From UBA1535 sp964371035 (lineage in GTDB: Bacteria > Bacillota > Clostridia > Tissierellales > Sedimentibacteraceae): a DNA stretch of 64,000 nucleotides. Positions 25,544 through 34,146 of the stretch are shown here, one piece after another. Position 1 is the stretch's first letter. The number at the start of each line of letters is the position of its first letter. Made by a program: the position numbers and the translations under genes. The stretch lies in assembly GCA_964371035.1 (NCBI GenBank), contig CAYJLG010000010.1:1-64000 (forward strand), written 5' to 3'. The notes beneath the pieces were generated by a model, which did not search any database, had not been told where the DNA came from, and worked only from the letters and a program-made list of their open reading frames with translations.

Positions 25544-26584
25544 ATGCACTTAGGATTAATTATCAAAACAATGTTGATTTCATGTTTAACAGTAATACTA
25601 TTAGGACCTATAGTAATACCTTTTTTAAGAAGGTTAAAAGTTGGACAGAGTATAAGAGAAGAAGGGCCTAAATCGCATATTGCGACTAAATCAGGAACTC
25701 CGACAATGGGTGGAATTCTTATAATTGTAGGGATTTTAATGGCAGTATTAACAAGTGGGACTTTTGTTGATGGTTCATTTATTTATAAAGTATCATTTTT
25801 TTCTACGACTTATGTAGGAGCAGAATCTATAATTGGATTTTTAACTCCATTAATAATTGTAATAGGATTTGGCGTAGTTGGTTTTTTGGATGATTATATC
25901 AAAGTAGTACTAAAAAGAAATTTAGGATTAAGAGCTTATCAAAAACTTATAGGGCAATTAATTTTTGCTTTTTTACTAGCGTACTATGGGGCGAATTATA
26001 CTCCTAACGGGACAAAGTTGCTTATACCATTTGTAGGCACATATTTTGATTTTGGGATTTTTTATATTCCATTAACAATGTTTGCAATACTTGGTATAGT
26101 TAATGGTGTAAATTTAACAGATGGGTTAGATGGATTAAATTCAGGTGTGACATTTGTAGTAATGCTTGCTTTTACAATAATTACTAATAGCTTGATGATA
26201 TTAAGTGATATTAGTTATATGGCAATGTCAGTGTTGAGTTCGGCAACTGCTGGTGCATGCCTTGGTTTTTTATTATATAATAAATATCCTGCAAAAGTTT
26301 TTATGGGAGATACTGGATCTTTAGCTCTTGGAGGTGCAGTTTCTGTAGTTGCAGTATTAAGTAATTTAACGTTATTAGTGCCTATTATAGGTGGAATTTA
26401 TGTATTAGAAACTTTATCGGTAATAATACAAGTTTCTTATTATAAGAGAACGAAAAAGAGAGTGTTTAGAATGACGCCTATTCACCACCATTTTGAAGAA
26501 TGTGGATGGAAAGAAACGAAAGTAGTAAATATGTTTTGGTTAGTTTCAATAATATTTGCAATTATAGGAATATTATCAATTTAA
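25544..26584 (+). CDS. mraY: Phospho-MurNAc-pentapeptide transferase MraY
   Basis: Ten-helix membrane enzyme, 346 residues, that makes lipid I from UDP-MurNAc-pentapeptide and undecaprenyl phosphate. Conserved blocks are all present: GTPTMGGILI, the DDYIKVVLKRNLGL catalytic aspartates, NLTDGLDGLNSG, GDTGSLALGG and TPIHHHFEECGWKE. It lies between murE and murD, with AGGAGAG as ribosome site. Confidence 0.97.
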   Translation: MHLGLIIKTMLISCLTVILLGPIVIPFLRRLKVGQSIREEGPKSHIATKSGTPTMGGILIIVGILMAVLTSGTFVDGSFIYKVSFFSTTYVGAESIIGFLTPLIIVIGFGVVGFLDDYIKVVLKRNLGLRAYQKLIGQLIFAFLLAYYGANYTPNGTKLLIPFVGTYFDFGIFYIPLTMFAILGIVNGVNLTDGLDGLNSGVTFVVMLAFTIITNSLMILSDISYMAMSVLSSATAGACLGFLLYNKYPAKVFMGDTGSLALGGAVSVVAVLSNLTLLVPIIGGIYVLETLSVIIQVSYYKRTKKRVFRMTPIHHHFEECGWKETKVVNMFWLVSIIFAIIGILSI

Positions 26585-26647
26585 TCAAATTTTCATATGC
26601 AAAATCGTTAAAGTTGAAAATATTGAGCTATGGTTTGGGAGGATTTG

Positions 26648-28021
26648 ATGAAAGGTAAAAATGTTTTAGTTGTGGGTTTAGGAATATCTGGAATCGCCGC
26701 TGTTAAAGCACTTGATACATTAGGAGCGAATATTAGTGCATATGACGGACAAGATGAAAAAAAACTAAAAGAAAAAATTTCAGAACTTGGAGATATAAAT
26801 GTCAAATATTATTTTGATAACTTAGACTTTAATGCAAAGCAAATTGATTTGGTTATTAAAAGCCCAGGAATAAAATTTGATACTCCTATTATGAAAAAAC
26901 TAATTGAAAGCGACGTAGAAATAATTGGTGATTTAGAAGCTGGTTTTGTGTCTTCAAGCAATAAATTTGTTGCAATAACAGGTACAAATGGGAAAACGAC
27001 GACGACGACGCTTATTGGCGAGATCTTGAAATATGCTGATAAAAAACATAAAATCACTGGTAATATCGGATCAGGAGTGTTTTGGGATGCGTTAAACTCT
27101 GAACCAGAAGAAATTTTAGTAGCAGAAACTAGTAGTTTTCAACTTGAAAGCACGATGAAATTTAAACCTTTTATTAGTATCATAACAAACTTAACTCCTG
27201 ATCATTTAGATTGGCATGGTAGTGAAGATAATTATTACCTTGCAAAGTTTAAGGCTGCAAAAAATCAAGATAAAAATGATTATTGTATATTGAATGATGA
27301 AGATGATTTAATAAAAAAATACGCAATTTCTTTGAACACAAATATAGTGTATTTCAATGCTAGCAAAGAGTTAAACGAAGGCGTATTTGTGAAAAATGGA
27401 AAAATAATTTTTAAATTTGATAAAGATTATTCAGAAATCATGAAAGTTGAAGATGTTTTTATACCAGGTAAACACAATCTCGAAAATGTTTTAGCAGCTT
27501 GTGGAGCAGCTAAATTAATAGGCGTTTCAAATGAAGATATTTGCGAAGCTATTTCTAGCTTTAGAGGTGTTGAACATAGATTAGAGTATGTAGATACTTT
27601 TAATGGTGTAAAATATTTTAATGATTCTAAAGGAACTAATCCAGATGCATCTATAAAGGCTGTATTAGGGCTGGAATATCCATTAGTATTGATTGCTGGA
27701 GGATATGATAAAAACTCAGAATATGATGATTTTGTCAAATCATTTGGAAATAAAGTTAAACATCTAATTTTAATGGGTGAAACGAAAGAAAAAATTAAAG
27801 CTTGCTGTTTAAAGCACGGATTTAAAGATATAATTGAAGTTGAAAACATGGACGAAGCAGTGCGAAAGTGTTTTGAATTGAGTGTTAAAGGCGATGCTGT
27901 ATTGCTGTCTCCTGCTTGTGCAAGTTGGGGCATGTATGATAATTATGAAATTCGCGGCAGAGACTTTAAAGAAAGAGTGAATTTTTATGGAAAATATCAA
28001 AAGGAAGAAAAAAACTTGTGA
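26648..28021 (+). CDS. murD: UDP-MurNAc-alanine--D-glutamate ligase MurD
   Basis: Mur ligase, 457 residues, adding D-glutamate to UDP-MurNAc-L-alanine. The N-terminal Rossmann loop is GLGISG, the ATP loop is GTNGKTTTT, and the central and C-terminal blocks NLTPDHLDWHGS and FNDSKGTNPDA are typical. Start at ATG 26648 after GGGAGGA, not at the upstream GTG-type start, which would add six residues including the ribosome site. It overlaps ftsW by 35 nt, an unusually long overlap even for this cluster. Confidence 0.96.
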   Translation: MKGKNVLVVGLGISGIAAVKALDTLGANISAYDGQDEKKLKEKISELGDINVKYYFDNLDFNAKQIDLVIKSPGIKFDTPIMKKLIESDVEIIGDLEAGFVSSSNKFVAITGTNGKTTTTTLIGEILKYADKKHKITGNIGSGVFWDALNSEPEEILVAETSSFQLESTMKFKPFISIITNLTPDHLDWHGSEDNYYLAKFKAAKNQDKNDYCILNDEDDLIKKYAISLNTNIVYFNASKELNEGVFVKNGKIIFKFDKDYSEIMKVEDVFIPGKHNLENVLAACGAAKLIGVSNEDICEAISSFRGVEHRLEYVDTFNGVKYFNDSKGTNPDASIKAVLGLEYPLVLIAGGYDKNSEYDDFVKSFGNKVKHLILMGETKEKIKACCLKHGFKDIIEVENMDEAVRKCFELSVKGDAVLLSPACASWGMYDNYEIRGRDFKERVNFYGKYQKEEKNL

Positions 28022-29099
28022 TTGGGTATTAGTAGTAACAGTTTTATTGTTGACAATAATAGGTTTTTTTATGGTTTATAGTTCAAGCTATCCAGATGGA
28101 TTGTATAAATTTGGAGATTCCTTATTGTTCCTTAGGACACAAGTAACAGCAGGTGTTATTGGAATAATTGGGATGTTTGTATTATCATTTATTCCGTATG
28201 GAATTTATAAATATTTTTATAAAATTATACCGGTAGTATGTGCAATACTATCTATTGCCACATTAATAATGGGTTTTAGCGCTTTGGGAGCTCAGCGTTG
28301 GATAAACATAGGCGGTTTTAGTTTACAACCTTCAGAAATTATTAAATTGGGTGCAGTATTATTTTTTGCAGATTTTTTTAATAGAAGAAGAGATAAATCG
28401 AGTAAATTTTGGGAAGGTTTTGGATTTTCAATGTTAATTATGGGCCTTTTTGTTGGATTAATCGTAATACAGCAGGATTTGAGCACATCGATTGCTCTAA
28501 TGGTTGTATTAATATTAATGTTCTTTTGCGCGGGCGCAAAAATAAAACACTTGCTTTTATTAGTATTGTTAGGAATTTGTGTTGTAGTAGTAATGATAGC
28601 AATGTATCCATACAGGATAGGAAGAATAACTATTTTTTTAGATCCATATGCAGATCCATTAGGACTAGGTTTTCAAATTATACAGTCTCTTTATGCATTA
28701 GGTACAGGTGGTCTTTTTGGACTAGGATTAGGTAATAGTAGGCAAAAATTTTTTTATTTGCCAGAAGCATATAATGATTATATTTTCTCTATAATTGGTG
28801 AAGAACTAGGCTTTATAGGATGTTTGTTTGTAATTCTATTGTTTGTTATTTTTGCTTGGAGAGGCGTGCGAATAGCTCTTAATTCAAAAGATTTGCATGG
28901 GAGCTTGATAGCGATAGGCATTACTGCTCTTGTATGTGTGCAATTTTTAATGCATGTTGCAGTTGCTACTTCTTCTATGCCACCAACTGGTAGAGCGTTG
29001 CCGTTTATAAGTGCTGGAGGCACAGCGTTGACTATGTTGCTTGCATCTGTGGGCATACTTTTAAATATATCTAGGAGTGCTGATGTCAATAATTCTTGA
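27987..29099 (+). CDS. ftsW: FtsW/SpoVE family peptidoglycan glycosyltransferase
   Basis: SEDS-family polytopic membrane protein, 370 residues, which polymerises lipid II at the septum with its partner penicillin-binding protein. Family blocks are QPSEIIKLGAV, LGTGGLFGLGLGNSRQK and YIFSIIGEELGF. It lies between murD and murG, where Bacillus has spoVE, so a sporulation role is possible. The start codon is inside the murD 3' end, implying coupling. Confidence 0.94.
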   Translation: MENIKRKKKTCDWVLVVTVLLLTIIGFFMVYSSSYPDGLYKFGDSLLFLRTQVTAGVIGIIGMFVLSFIPYGIYKYFYKIIPVVCAILSIATLIMGFSALGAQRWINIGGFSLQPSEIIKLGAVLFFADFFNRRRDKSSKFWEGFGFSMLIMGLFVGLIVIQQDLSTSIALMVVLILMFFCAGAKIKHLLLLVLLGICVVVVMIAMYPYRIGRITIFLDPYADPLGLGFQIIQSLYALGTGGLFGLGLGNSRQKFFYLPEAYNDYIFSIIGEELGFIGCLFVILLFVIFAWRGVRIALNSKDLHGSLIAIGITALVCVQFLMHVAVATSSMPPTGRALPFISAGGTALTMLLASVGILLNISRSADVNNS

Positions 29100-29121
29100 C
29101 ATTCATAGCAGGGAGGTTAAT

Positions 29122-30234
29122 ATGAGAGTTATTTTAAGTGGTGGAGGGACTGGTGGACACATTTATCCTGCGCTTGCAATAGCAGATAAAATTAAAGACG
29201 AACAAAAATCAGCAGAGATTTTATATATAGGTACAAAACTAGGACCTGAAAGCGATATAGTGCCAAAACGTGGATATGAATTTAAAACTGTTGAAGCTAA
29301 ATTTTTACAACGAAAAATTAGTTTTGAAAATATTAAAACTATATTTACATCTTTTAAAGGTGTAATTCAATCCGTTAAAATTATTAAAAATTTCAAACCA
29401 GATATTGTTATTGGAACTGGTGGATATGTATGTGGTCCTGTTGTACTAGCAGCTGCAATGATGAAAATTCCAACGTTGATACATGAGCAAAACGCTTTTC
29501 CTGGTATAACTGGCAAATTATTGTCGAGATTTGTAGATAAAATTGCCATAGGGTTTGAAGAGGCGAGAGAACGATTTAAATATAAAGAAAAAATTGTATA
29601 TGTTGGAAATCCAGTAAGAAAAGAAATAGTTGATGCTAAAAAAGAAAAATCTAGAGCTTCTATGAAAATAGAAGATAATCAAGTTTTTATTTATTCCTTT
29701 GGTGGAAGCGGGGGACAAAAAAGCTTAAATGATTCAATTATTGATGTCATAGATTTTTATAAAAATCGTGACGATGTGAATATATTGCATGTGACTGGTA
29801 AGAGACTGAAAGATGATTTTCAAAAATGTCTAGAAGAAAAGAATATAGAAATACCAACTAACGTTACTATAACAGATTATTATCATGAAGCACCTATTGC
29901 TCTGAGTGCAAGTGATTTGATAATTGGAAGTGCAGGCGCAATAACAATAGCAGAAATAACTAAGTTAGGCGTTGCTTCTATTTTGATTCCTAAAGCATAT
30001 ACTGCGGAAAATCATCAAGAATATAATGCTCGTGCATTAGAAAAAAACGGCGCAGCTATAGTAATTACAGAAAAAGAATTAAAAGAAGATACATTGCTTC
30101 TTGCAATTCAAGACCTTATTAATAATTCAGATAAACTTAAGGATATGGCAGTAAATTCGAAGAATATGGGAATGACTAATTCTGAGGAGGAGATTTTCAA
30201 ACTAATCGTTAGGATGCTAGAAAATTTAAAATAA
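29122..30234 (+). CDS. murG: Lipid II synthase MurG
   Basis: GT28 glycosyltransferase, 370 residues, adding GlcNAc from UDP-GlcNAc to lipid I on the cytoplasmic membrane face. The N-terminal loop GGGTGGHIYPAL, the HEQNAFPG block, the GGSGG loop and the C-terminal GSAGAITIAEI and NHQEYNA donor-binding blocks are intact. Start chosen at ATG 29122 behind GGGAGG (29111-29116); an in-frame ATG 45 nt upstream overlaps ftsW and lacks a site. Confidence 0.96.
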   Translation: MRVILSGGGTGGHIYPALAIADKIKDEQKSAEILYIGTKLGPESDIVPKRGYEFKTVEAKFLQRKISFENIKTIFTSFKGVIQSVKIIKNFKPDIVIGTGGYVCGPVVLAAAMMKIPTLIHEQNAFPGITGKLLSRFVDKIAIGFEEARERFKYKEKIVYVGNPVRKEIVDAKKEKSRASMKIEDNQVFIYSFGGSGGQKSLNDSIIDVIDFYKNRDDVNILHVTGKRLKDDFQKCLEEKNIEIPTNVTITDYYHEAPIALSASDLIIGSAGAITIAEITKLGVASILIPKAYTAENHQEYNARALEKNGAAIVITEKELKEDTLLLAIQDLINNSDKLKDMAVNSKNMGMTNSEEEIFKLIVRMLENLK

Positions 30235-30242
30235 AAAAAAGA

Positions 30243-30272
30243 TTGCATTTTTATTGCAATTAGTGGTAAAAT
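30243..30272 (+). promoter_or_regulatory. Possible internal promoter before ftsQ
   Basis: TTGCAT (30243-30248) and TAAAAT (30267-30272) with an 18-bp spacer, in the only sizeable gap between murG and the division genes. It could give ftsQ to ftsZ separate expression. Confidence 0.45.
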
Positions 30273-30301
30273 AGAATTAATTTTCCAATAGGTGACTCGG
30301 T

Positions 30302-31087
30302 ATGAATTCGAAAAAAAAGAAAACAAAAAGAAAAAAAATAAGGAAATCATACATAAGTACAGTAGCGGCTTTAATGGCTACTGCTACTATTATTTTTTGC
30401 ATACATTATTTAGTGTTTGAGGCGAGAGTATTTGATCTAAACGGATTTAAAATCGAAGGATTAACAATGTATTCATCAGAATATATTATCGAAAAAGCAA
30501 ATGTTGTTGAAGGTCAAAAATTATATGCGATAGATCTGGATGAAATCGAAAAAACAGTTGAAGAAGAAGCCTATGTGAAAAGCTGTAAAGCTTCCTATTA
30601 CTTGCCAAACAAGCTTAATTTGGATATAGTAGAAAGAAAAGAAAAATTTTCACTAACTTATGGTGATGAAGTTATAATATTAGATAAAGACGGCTATGTA
30701 TTAGATGGAAATTATCAAGATGTTGAGTTATTCCCAATAGAATCTTATTCTGAAGTAAAATACAGCTTAGGAGAGCAAATAGAGATTGAAGGGTTAAGAG
30801 ATTTTGAAAAAATATATAACTTATTAGAATATACACAAAGTTTAGAAGAAAAAGATAAAGTGTCAAAACTTTATATTCATGAAGACAATATTGTATCAGT
30901 AGATACTTTTTATGGAATGATAATTAAATTTGAATTAGATCAAGAAGAAAAATACAGCTATGATTTTGGGATGACAGTTTTAAAAGAAAGATTGATACTT
31001 GGAGAAGTAGTAGAAGGTTGCTTGCTCGATTTTACTAAAGGTGATCGTCCGATTTTTTCATTTGGAGCTAGTAATAAAGGAGATTAG
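30302..31087 (+). CDS. ftsQ: Cell division protein FtsQ/DivIB
   Basis: 261-residue bitopic division protein. A very basic cytoplasmic N-terminus (KKKKTKRKKIRK) is followed by one transmembrane segment (about 17-38), a POTRA domain (about 43-112, FDLNGFKIEGLTMYS onward) and a beta domain containing DKDGYVLD. It scaffolds FtsL and other late division proteins outside the membrane. Placement after murG and before DUF881 genes is the usual clostridial order. Confidence 0.9.
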   Translation: MNSKKKKTKRKKIRKSYISTVAALMATATIIFCIHYLVFEARVFDLNGFKIEGLTMYSSEYIIEKANVVEGQKLYAIDLDEIEKTVEEEAYVKSCKASYYLPNKLNLDIVERKEKFSLTYGDEVIILDKDGYVLDGNYQDVELFPIESYSEVKYSLGEQIEIEGLRDFEKIYNLLEYTQSLEEKDKVSKLYIHEDNIVSVDTFYGMIIKFELDQEEKYSYDFGMTVLKERLILGEVVEGCLLDFTKGDRPIFSFGASNKGD

Positions 31088-31089
31088 GG

Positions 31090-31818
31090 ATGAAAGATAA
31101 GCTTTATAGAAATGTTTTTTTGTTTACTTTGAGTTTCGTGGTTGGAATATTAACAATTTTAATTGTTAACAGCACACGAGATTTGTTGGGGGAAGAAACA
31201 GCAACATATAAAAAGATTGAGTTGCTTGAAAAAGAAATATCTGAAGCAAATGGTGAAACACAAAATTTAATTAGTCAACTGAATGAACTATCAGAAGAAT
31301 TACAAGCAACTACTGAACAGTTAGAATTAAGAGAAGAAGTTGTGAGTGATTTAAATACACAGTTAGAAAATTATCAGATTTTGTCAGGCGAATATGATGT
31401 AACAGGACCTGGGATAATTATTGATATTAAAGAACCTGAAATTGAAGGACCATTTAGCGTGTCTATAGTTAACCAATACTATTATTTGCTAGGAATTTTA
31501 AGTAATTTAAACTCTGCAGGTGCTGAAGCGATTTCTATTAATGAACAAAGATATTCGTCGTATACAGAAATAATACCTGTAAGTGATTTTTTGAATATAA
31601 ATGGAAAATTTGTTACGCCTCCTATTCAAATACTTGCAATCGGAGATTCTAGAACATTAAGTTCATCAGTTAATTTTCTTGGTGGTGTTTTAGAGCAGAT
31701 GAGAGCAGAAGGATTTATAGTAGAAGTTACAGAGAGCGATTCTTTAATTATAAATGGATTAGATAAAGTTAAAGAGTTTGAATATGCACAACCATATACT
31801 GTCGAAAATGTTGAATAG
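31090..31818 (+). CDS. DUF881 family protein, copy 1
   Basis: 242-residue protein with an N-terminal membrane anchor (about 8-26), a coiled coil (about 42-95, rich in Glu/Leu/Gln) and a C-terminal DUF881 domain (about 100-230; GPGIIIDI and NSAGAEAISINEQR are typical). It sits 2 nt after ftsQ and before a second DUF881 gene. DUF881 proteins are regularly found between ftsQ and ftsZ in Clostridia and other Gram-positives; a role in division or envelope regulation is inferred from context only. Confidence 0.87.
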   Translation: MKDKLYRNVFLFTLSFVVGILTILIVNSTRDLLGEETATYKKIELLEKEISEANGETQNLISQLNELSEELQATTEQLELREEVVSDLNTQLENYQILSGEYDVTGPGIIIDIKEPEIEGPFSVSIVNQYYYLLGILSNLNSAGAEAISINEQRYSSYTEIIPVSDFLNINGKFVTPPIQILAIGDSRTLSSSVNFLGGVLEQMRAEGFIVEVTESDSLIINGLDKVKEFEYAQPYTVENVE

Positions 31819-31828
31819 AGGTGAAAAT

Positions 31829-32560
31829 TTGAACAGCAATATAATACATAAAGCAATTAAAATAATAGTTGCGTCTATTGTAGGTTCTTTATTAGTTTGT
31901 TTAATGTCAATTTCTGATAACACTTTTGATTATGATACACTTTTTGTAGCAAAAAATATTAATGAATTGTCAGATGAGTTAAACATCATTACGAATAGTA
32001 ATGATTCTTTGAAGGTTGAATTAATTGCTAAAAATGAGCAAATAGCTAAACTTTCCGATAGTGTTTTGAATTTGAATGATGAAATTGTAAAAACAGAAAG
32101 CAATATTGATTCATTAAAAGTAATATGTGGTCACACCGACATGCGTGGTGAAGGTATAACTGTTAGAATAGGTGACAATATTTCGGGTGATACTTTCAAC
32201 ATAAATAACAGCGTTGTGCACGATTTCGATATAAGATATATAATAAATGACTTGATTGCCGCTGGTGCAGAGGCGGTGTCTGTAAACGGTAGAAGAATTT
32301 CAAGCAATACGGAGGTGGTTTGTATGGGCCCCGTAATTAAAATAAATGGAGATGCTGAAGCTGCTCCGTATATAATAAAAGCAATTGGAGATTCAAATGA
32401 ACTTGAAGATGCAATATCAGGTGAAACTGCATATGCATATGAGATAAAAAGTATATTTGGAATAGATATTACGTTGAGAAAGAGTAATGATGTTAGTATT
32501 TCAAAAAATAGCGAGACTATGAGTTTTGAACATGCTAAATTATTTGAGGAAGGTGAATAA
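31829..32560 (+). CDS. DUF881 family protein, copy 2
   Basis: Second DUF881 protein, 243 residues from the TTG at 31829, which follows the AGAGGTGA ribosome site; starting at the in-frame ATG at 31778 would place 17 extra residues inside the previous gene. It has the same layout as its neighbour: membrane anchor (about 10-30), coiled coil (about 45-95) and DUF881 core with AAGAEAVSVNGRR. Similarity to copy 1 is clear only in the core, so the tandem pair is an old duplication with possible division of labour. Confidence 0.85.
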   Translation: MNSNIIHKAIKIIVASIVGSLLVCLMSISDNTFDYDTLFVAKNINELSDELNIITNSNDSLKVELIAKNEQIAKLSDSVLNLNDEIVKTESNIDSLKVICGHTDMRGEGITVRIGDNISGDTFNINNSVVHDFDIRYIINDLIAAGAEAVSVNGRRISSNTEVVCMGPVIKINGDAEAAPYIIKAIGDSNELEDAISGETAYAYEIKSIFGIDITLRKSNDVSISKNSETMSFEHAKLFEEGE

Positions 32561-32905
32561 ATGCTAATTATTTTTATAGGAATTTTATTGGGATCACTAT
32601 CTGGTTTATTGTTAAAAAATTTGTTAATGATAGACTTACAGTATACAATTTATGTTTTTTTGATATTATTAGCACTTGTAAATACACTGTTAGAAGTTGT
32701 TTCTAAAAAAAATATTGAAGATTTCAAAATTAAATATTGCACACTTCATATGTTTTTTGATATAATGTTAGCAATAGTTTTTAGTTTTATAAGTGATGTG
32801 TTATATTTACCTTTATATTTAATTATTATTTTTGCTTTTGGAAACAAGATGTATAGAAATTTTGTAATGATTGTTGATAATTATTTTGAAAGAAAAAATA
32901 TTTAG
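32561..32905 (+). CDS. sbp: Small basic protein Sbp (DUF1290)
   Basis: 114-residue membrane protein of the sbp/DUF1290 type found before ftsZ in many Gram-positives. Three or four hydrophobic segments fill most of its length; the ending FGNKMYRNFVMIVDNYFERK is typical. Starts immediately after the preceding stop codon (TAAATG). Its function is not established; co-location with DUF881 and ftsZ is conserved. Confidence 0.85.
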   Translation: MLIIFIGILLGSLSGLLLKNLLMIDLQYTIYVFLILLALVNTLLEVVSKKNIEDFKIKYCTLHMFFDIMLAIVFSFISDVLYLPLYLIIIFAFGNKMYRNFVMIVDNYFERKNI

Positions 32906-32966
32906 TATTGTAGTAATAATAGTACGTTTAATTTAAATTATAGATTTCGTTGTTGGAGGATTATAA

Positions 32967-34028
32967 ATGTTTGAGTTTGATACTAATGAAGAAAAAATAG
33001 CCAATATTATCGTTTTAGGTGTTGGTGGCGGCGGTAATAATGCTGTCGATAGGATGGTTGAAGCAGGAGTAAAGGGTGTTACGTTTATTGCTGTTAATAC
33101 TGATAAGCAACAGTTACAACGTTCTAAGGCTGATATTAAATTCCAGATCGGCGAAAAGCTTACAAATGGTTTGGGTGCAGGTGCAAAACCTGAAATAGGA
33201 GAATTAGCAGCAGAAGAAAACAAAGCTGATATAGAAAAATTAGTTGAAGGCGCAGACATGGTATTTATTACTGCAGGTATGGGCGGAGGAACAGGAACAG
33301 GTGCTGCTCCATATATCGCAGGTTTAGCTAAAGCTAAAGGAATTTTGACTGTTGCAGTAGTTACAAAACCTTTTATGTTTGAAGGTGCAAAAAGAACTAG
33401 AAACGCAGAAACAGGATTAAAAAAATTAAAAGATAATATAGATTCATTAGTTGTTATTCCAAATAATAAATTAATTGAAATTTCAGATAAGAAAACTACT
33501 ATGACGGAAGCTTTATACCTTGCTGATAATGTTTTAAGACAAGGTATACAAGGTATTACTGATTTAATAACGATACCTGCATTCATAAACTTGGATTTTG
33601 CAGATGTTAAATCTGTAATGAAAGGTCAAGGATTGGCACACATGGGAATCGGTGAAGCTTCTGGTGAAGAAGGGGCGATCGAAGCGGCAAAAGCTGCTAT
33701 CCAAAGTCCATTGTTAGAATCTTCAATCTTTGGAGCAAGAGGTATTATTCTAAGTATTGCAGGTGGAACTAGCTTAGGGATTCAAGAAATTAGCAAAGCG
33801 GCTATGTTGATACAAGAAGCAGCAGATCCTGAATCAGAATTTATATTTGGTGCAAATATTGATGAATCATTAGGTGATAATATAAGAATTACTGTAATTG
33901 CTACAGGATTTGGAAATAATAATGATAGAGAAATATTTAACATTGATAATGTTACAACAAACGATTCACCAAAGACAAAAGAAGATCCATTCGATTTTGA
34001 TATACCGACTTGGATAACTAAAAATTAA
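32967..34028 (+). CDS. ftsZ: Cell division GTPase FtsZ
   Basis: Tubulin-like GTPase that forms the Z ring, 353 residues. The nucleotide loop GVGGGGNNAVDRM, the signature GGGTGTGAAP and the T7 catalytic loop (NLDFADVKSVM) are intact. The linker is very short, and the C-terminal peptide is DIPTWITKN, a variant of the DIPxFLR-type peptide that binds FtsA and SepF. ftsA, which normally precedes ftsZ, is absent here. A perfect 11-bp hairpin follows. Confidence 0.97.
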   Translation: MFEFDTNEEKIANIIVLGVGGGGNNAVDRMVEAGVKGVTFIAVNTDKQQLQRSKADIKFQIGEKLTNGLGAGAKPEIGELAAEENKADIEKLVEGADMVFITAGMGGGTGTGAAPYIAGLAKAKGILTVAVVTKPFMFEGAKRTRNAETGLKKLKDNIDSLVVIPNNKLIEISDKKTTMTEALYLADNVLRQGIQGITDLITIPAFINLDFADVKSVMKGQGLAHMGIGEASGEEGAIEAAKAAIQSPLLESSIFGARGIILSIAGGTSLGIQEISKAAMLIQEAADPESEFIFGANIDESLGDNIRITVIATGFGNNNDREIFNIDNVTTNDSPKTKEDPFDFDIPTWITKN

Positions 34029-34040
34029 ATTCAAACTTCA

Positions 34041-34072
34041 AATAGGATACAGAGTAGTGCATGTATCCTATT
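34041..34072 (+). other. Hairpin after ftsZ
   Basis: AATAGGATACA (34041-34051) and TGTATCCTATT (34062-34072) form a perfect 11-bp stem with a 10-nt loop, but no T tract follows. Either a weak terminator or a 3' stabilising structure. Confidence 0.55.
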
Positions 34073-34146
34073 ACTATGTAATTAAGGCAAAGTATTAAAG
34101 TAATATTACTAGCGGTTAAAATAATTTTTTAATAAGGATGTATAAA

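Noticed and set aside
27427..27933. 168-codon minus-strand ORF
   Set aside because: Shadow of murD; the forward frame has all Mur ligase motifs.
28409..28735. 108-codon plus-strand ORF
   Set aside because: It lies wholly inside ftsW in another frame and has no ribosome site.
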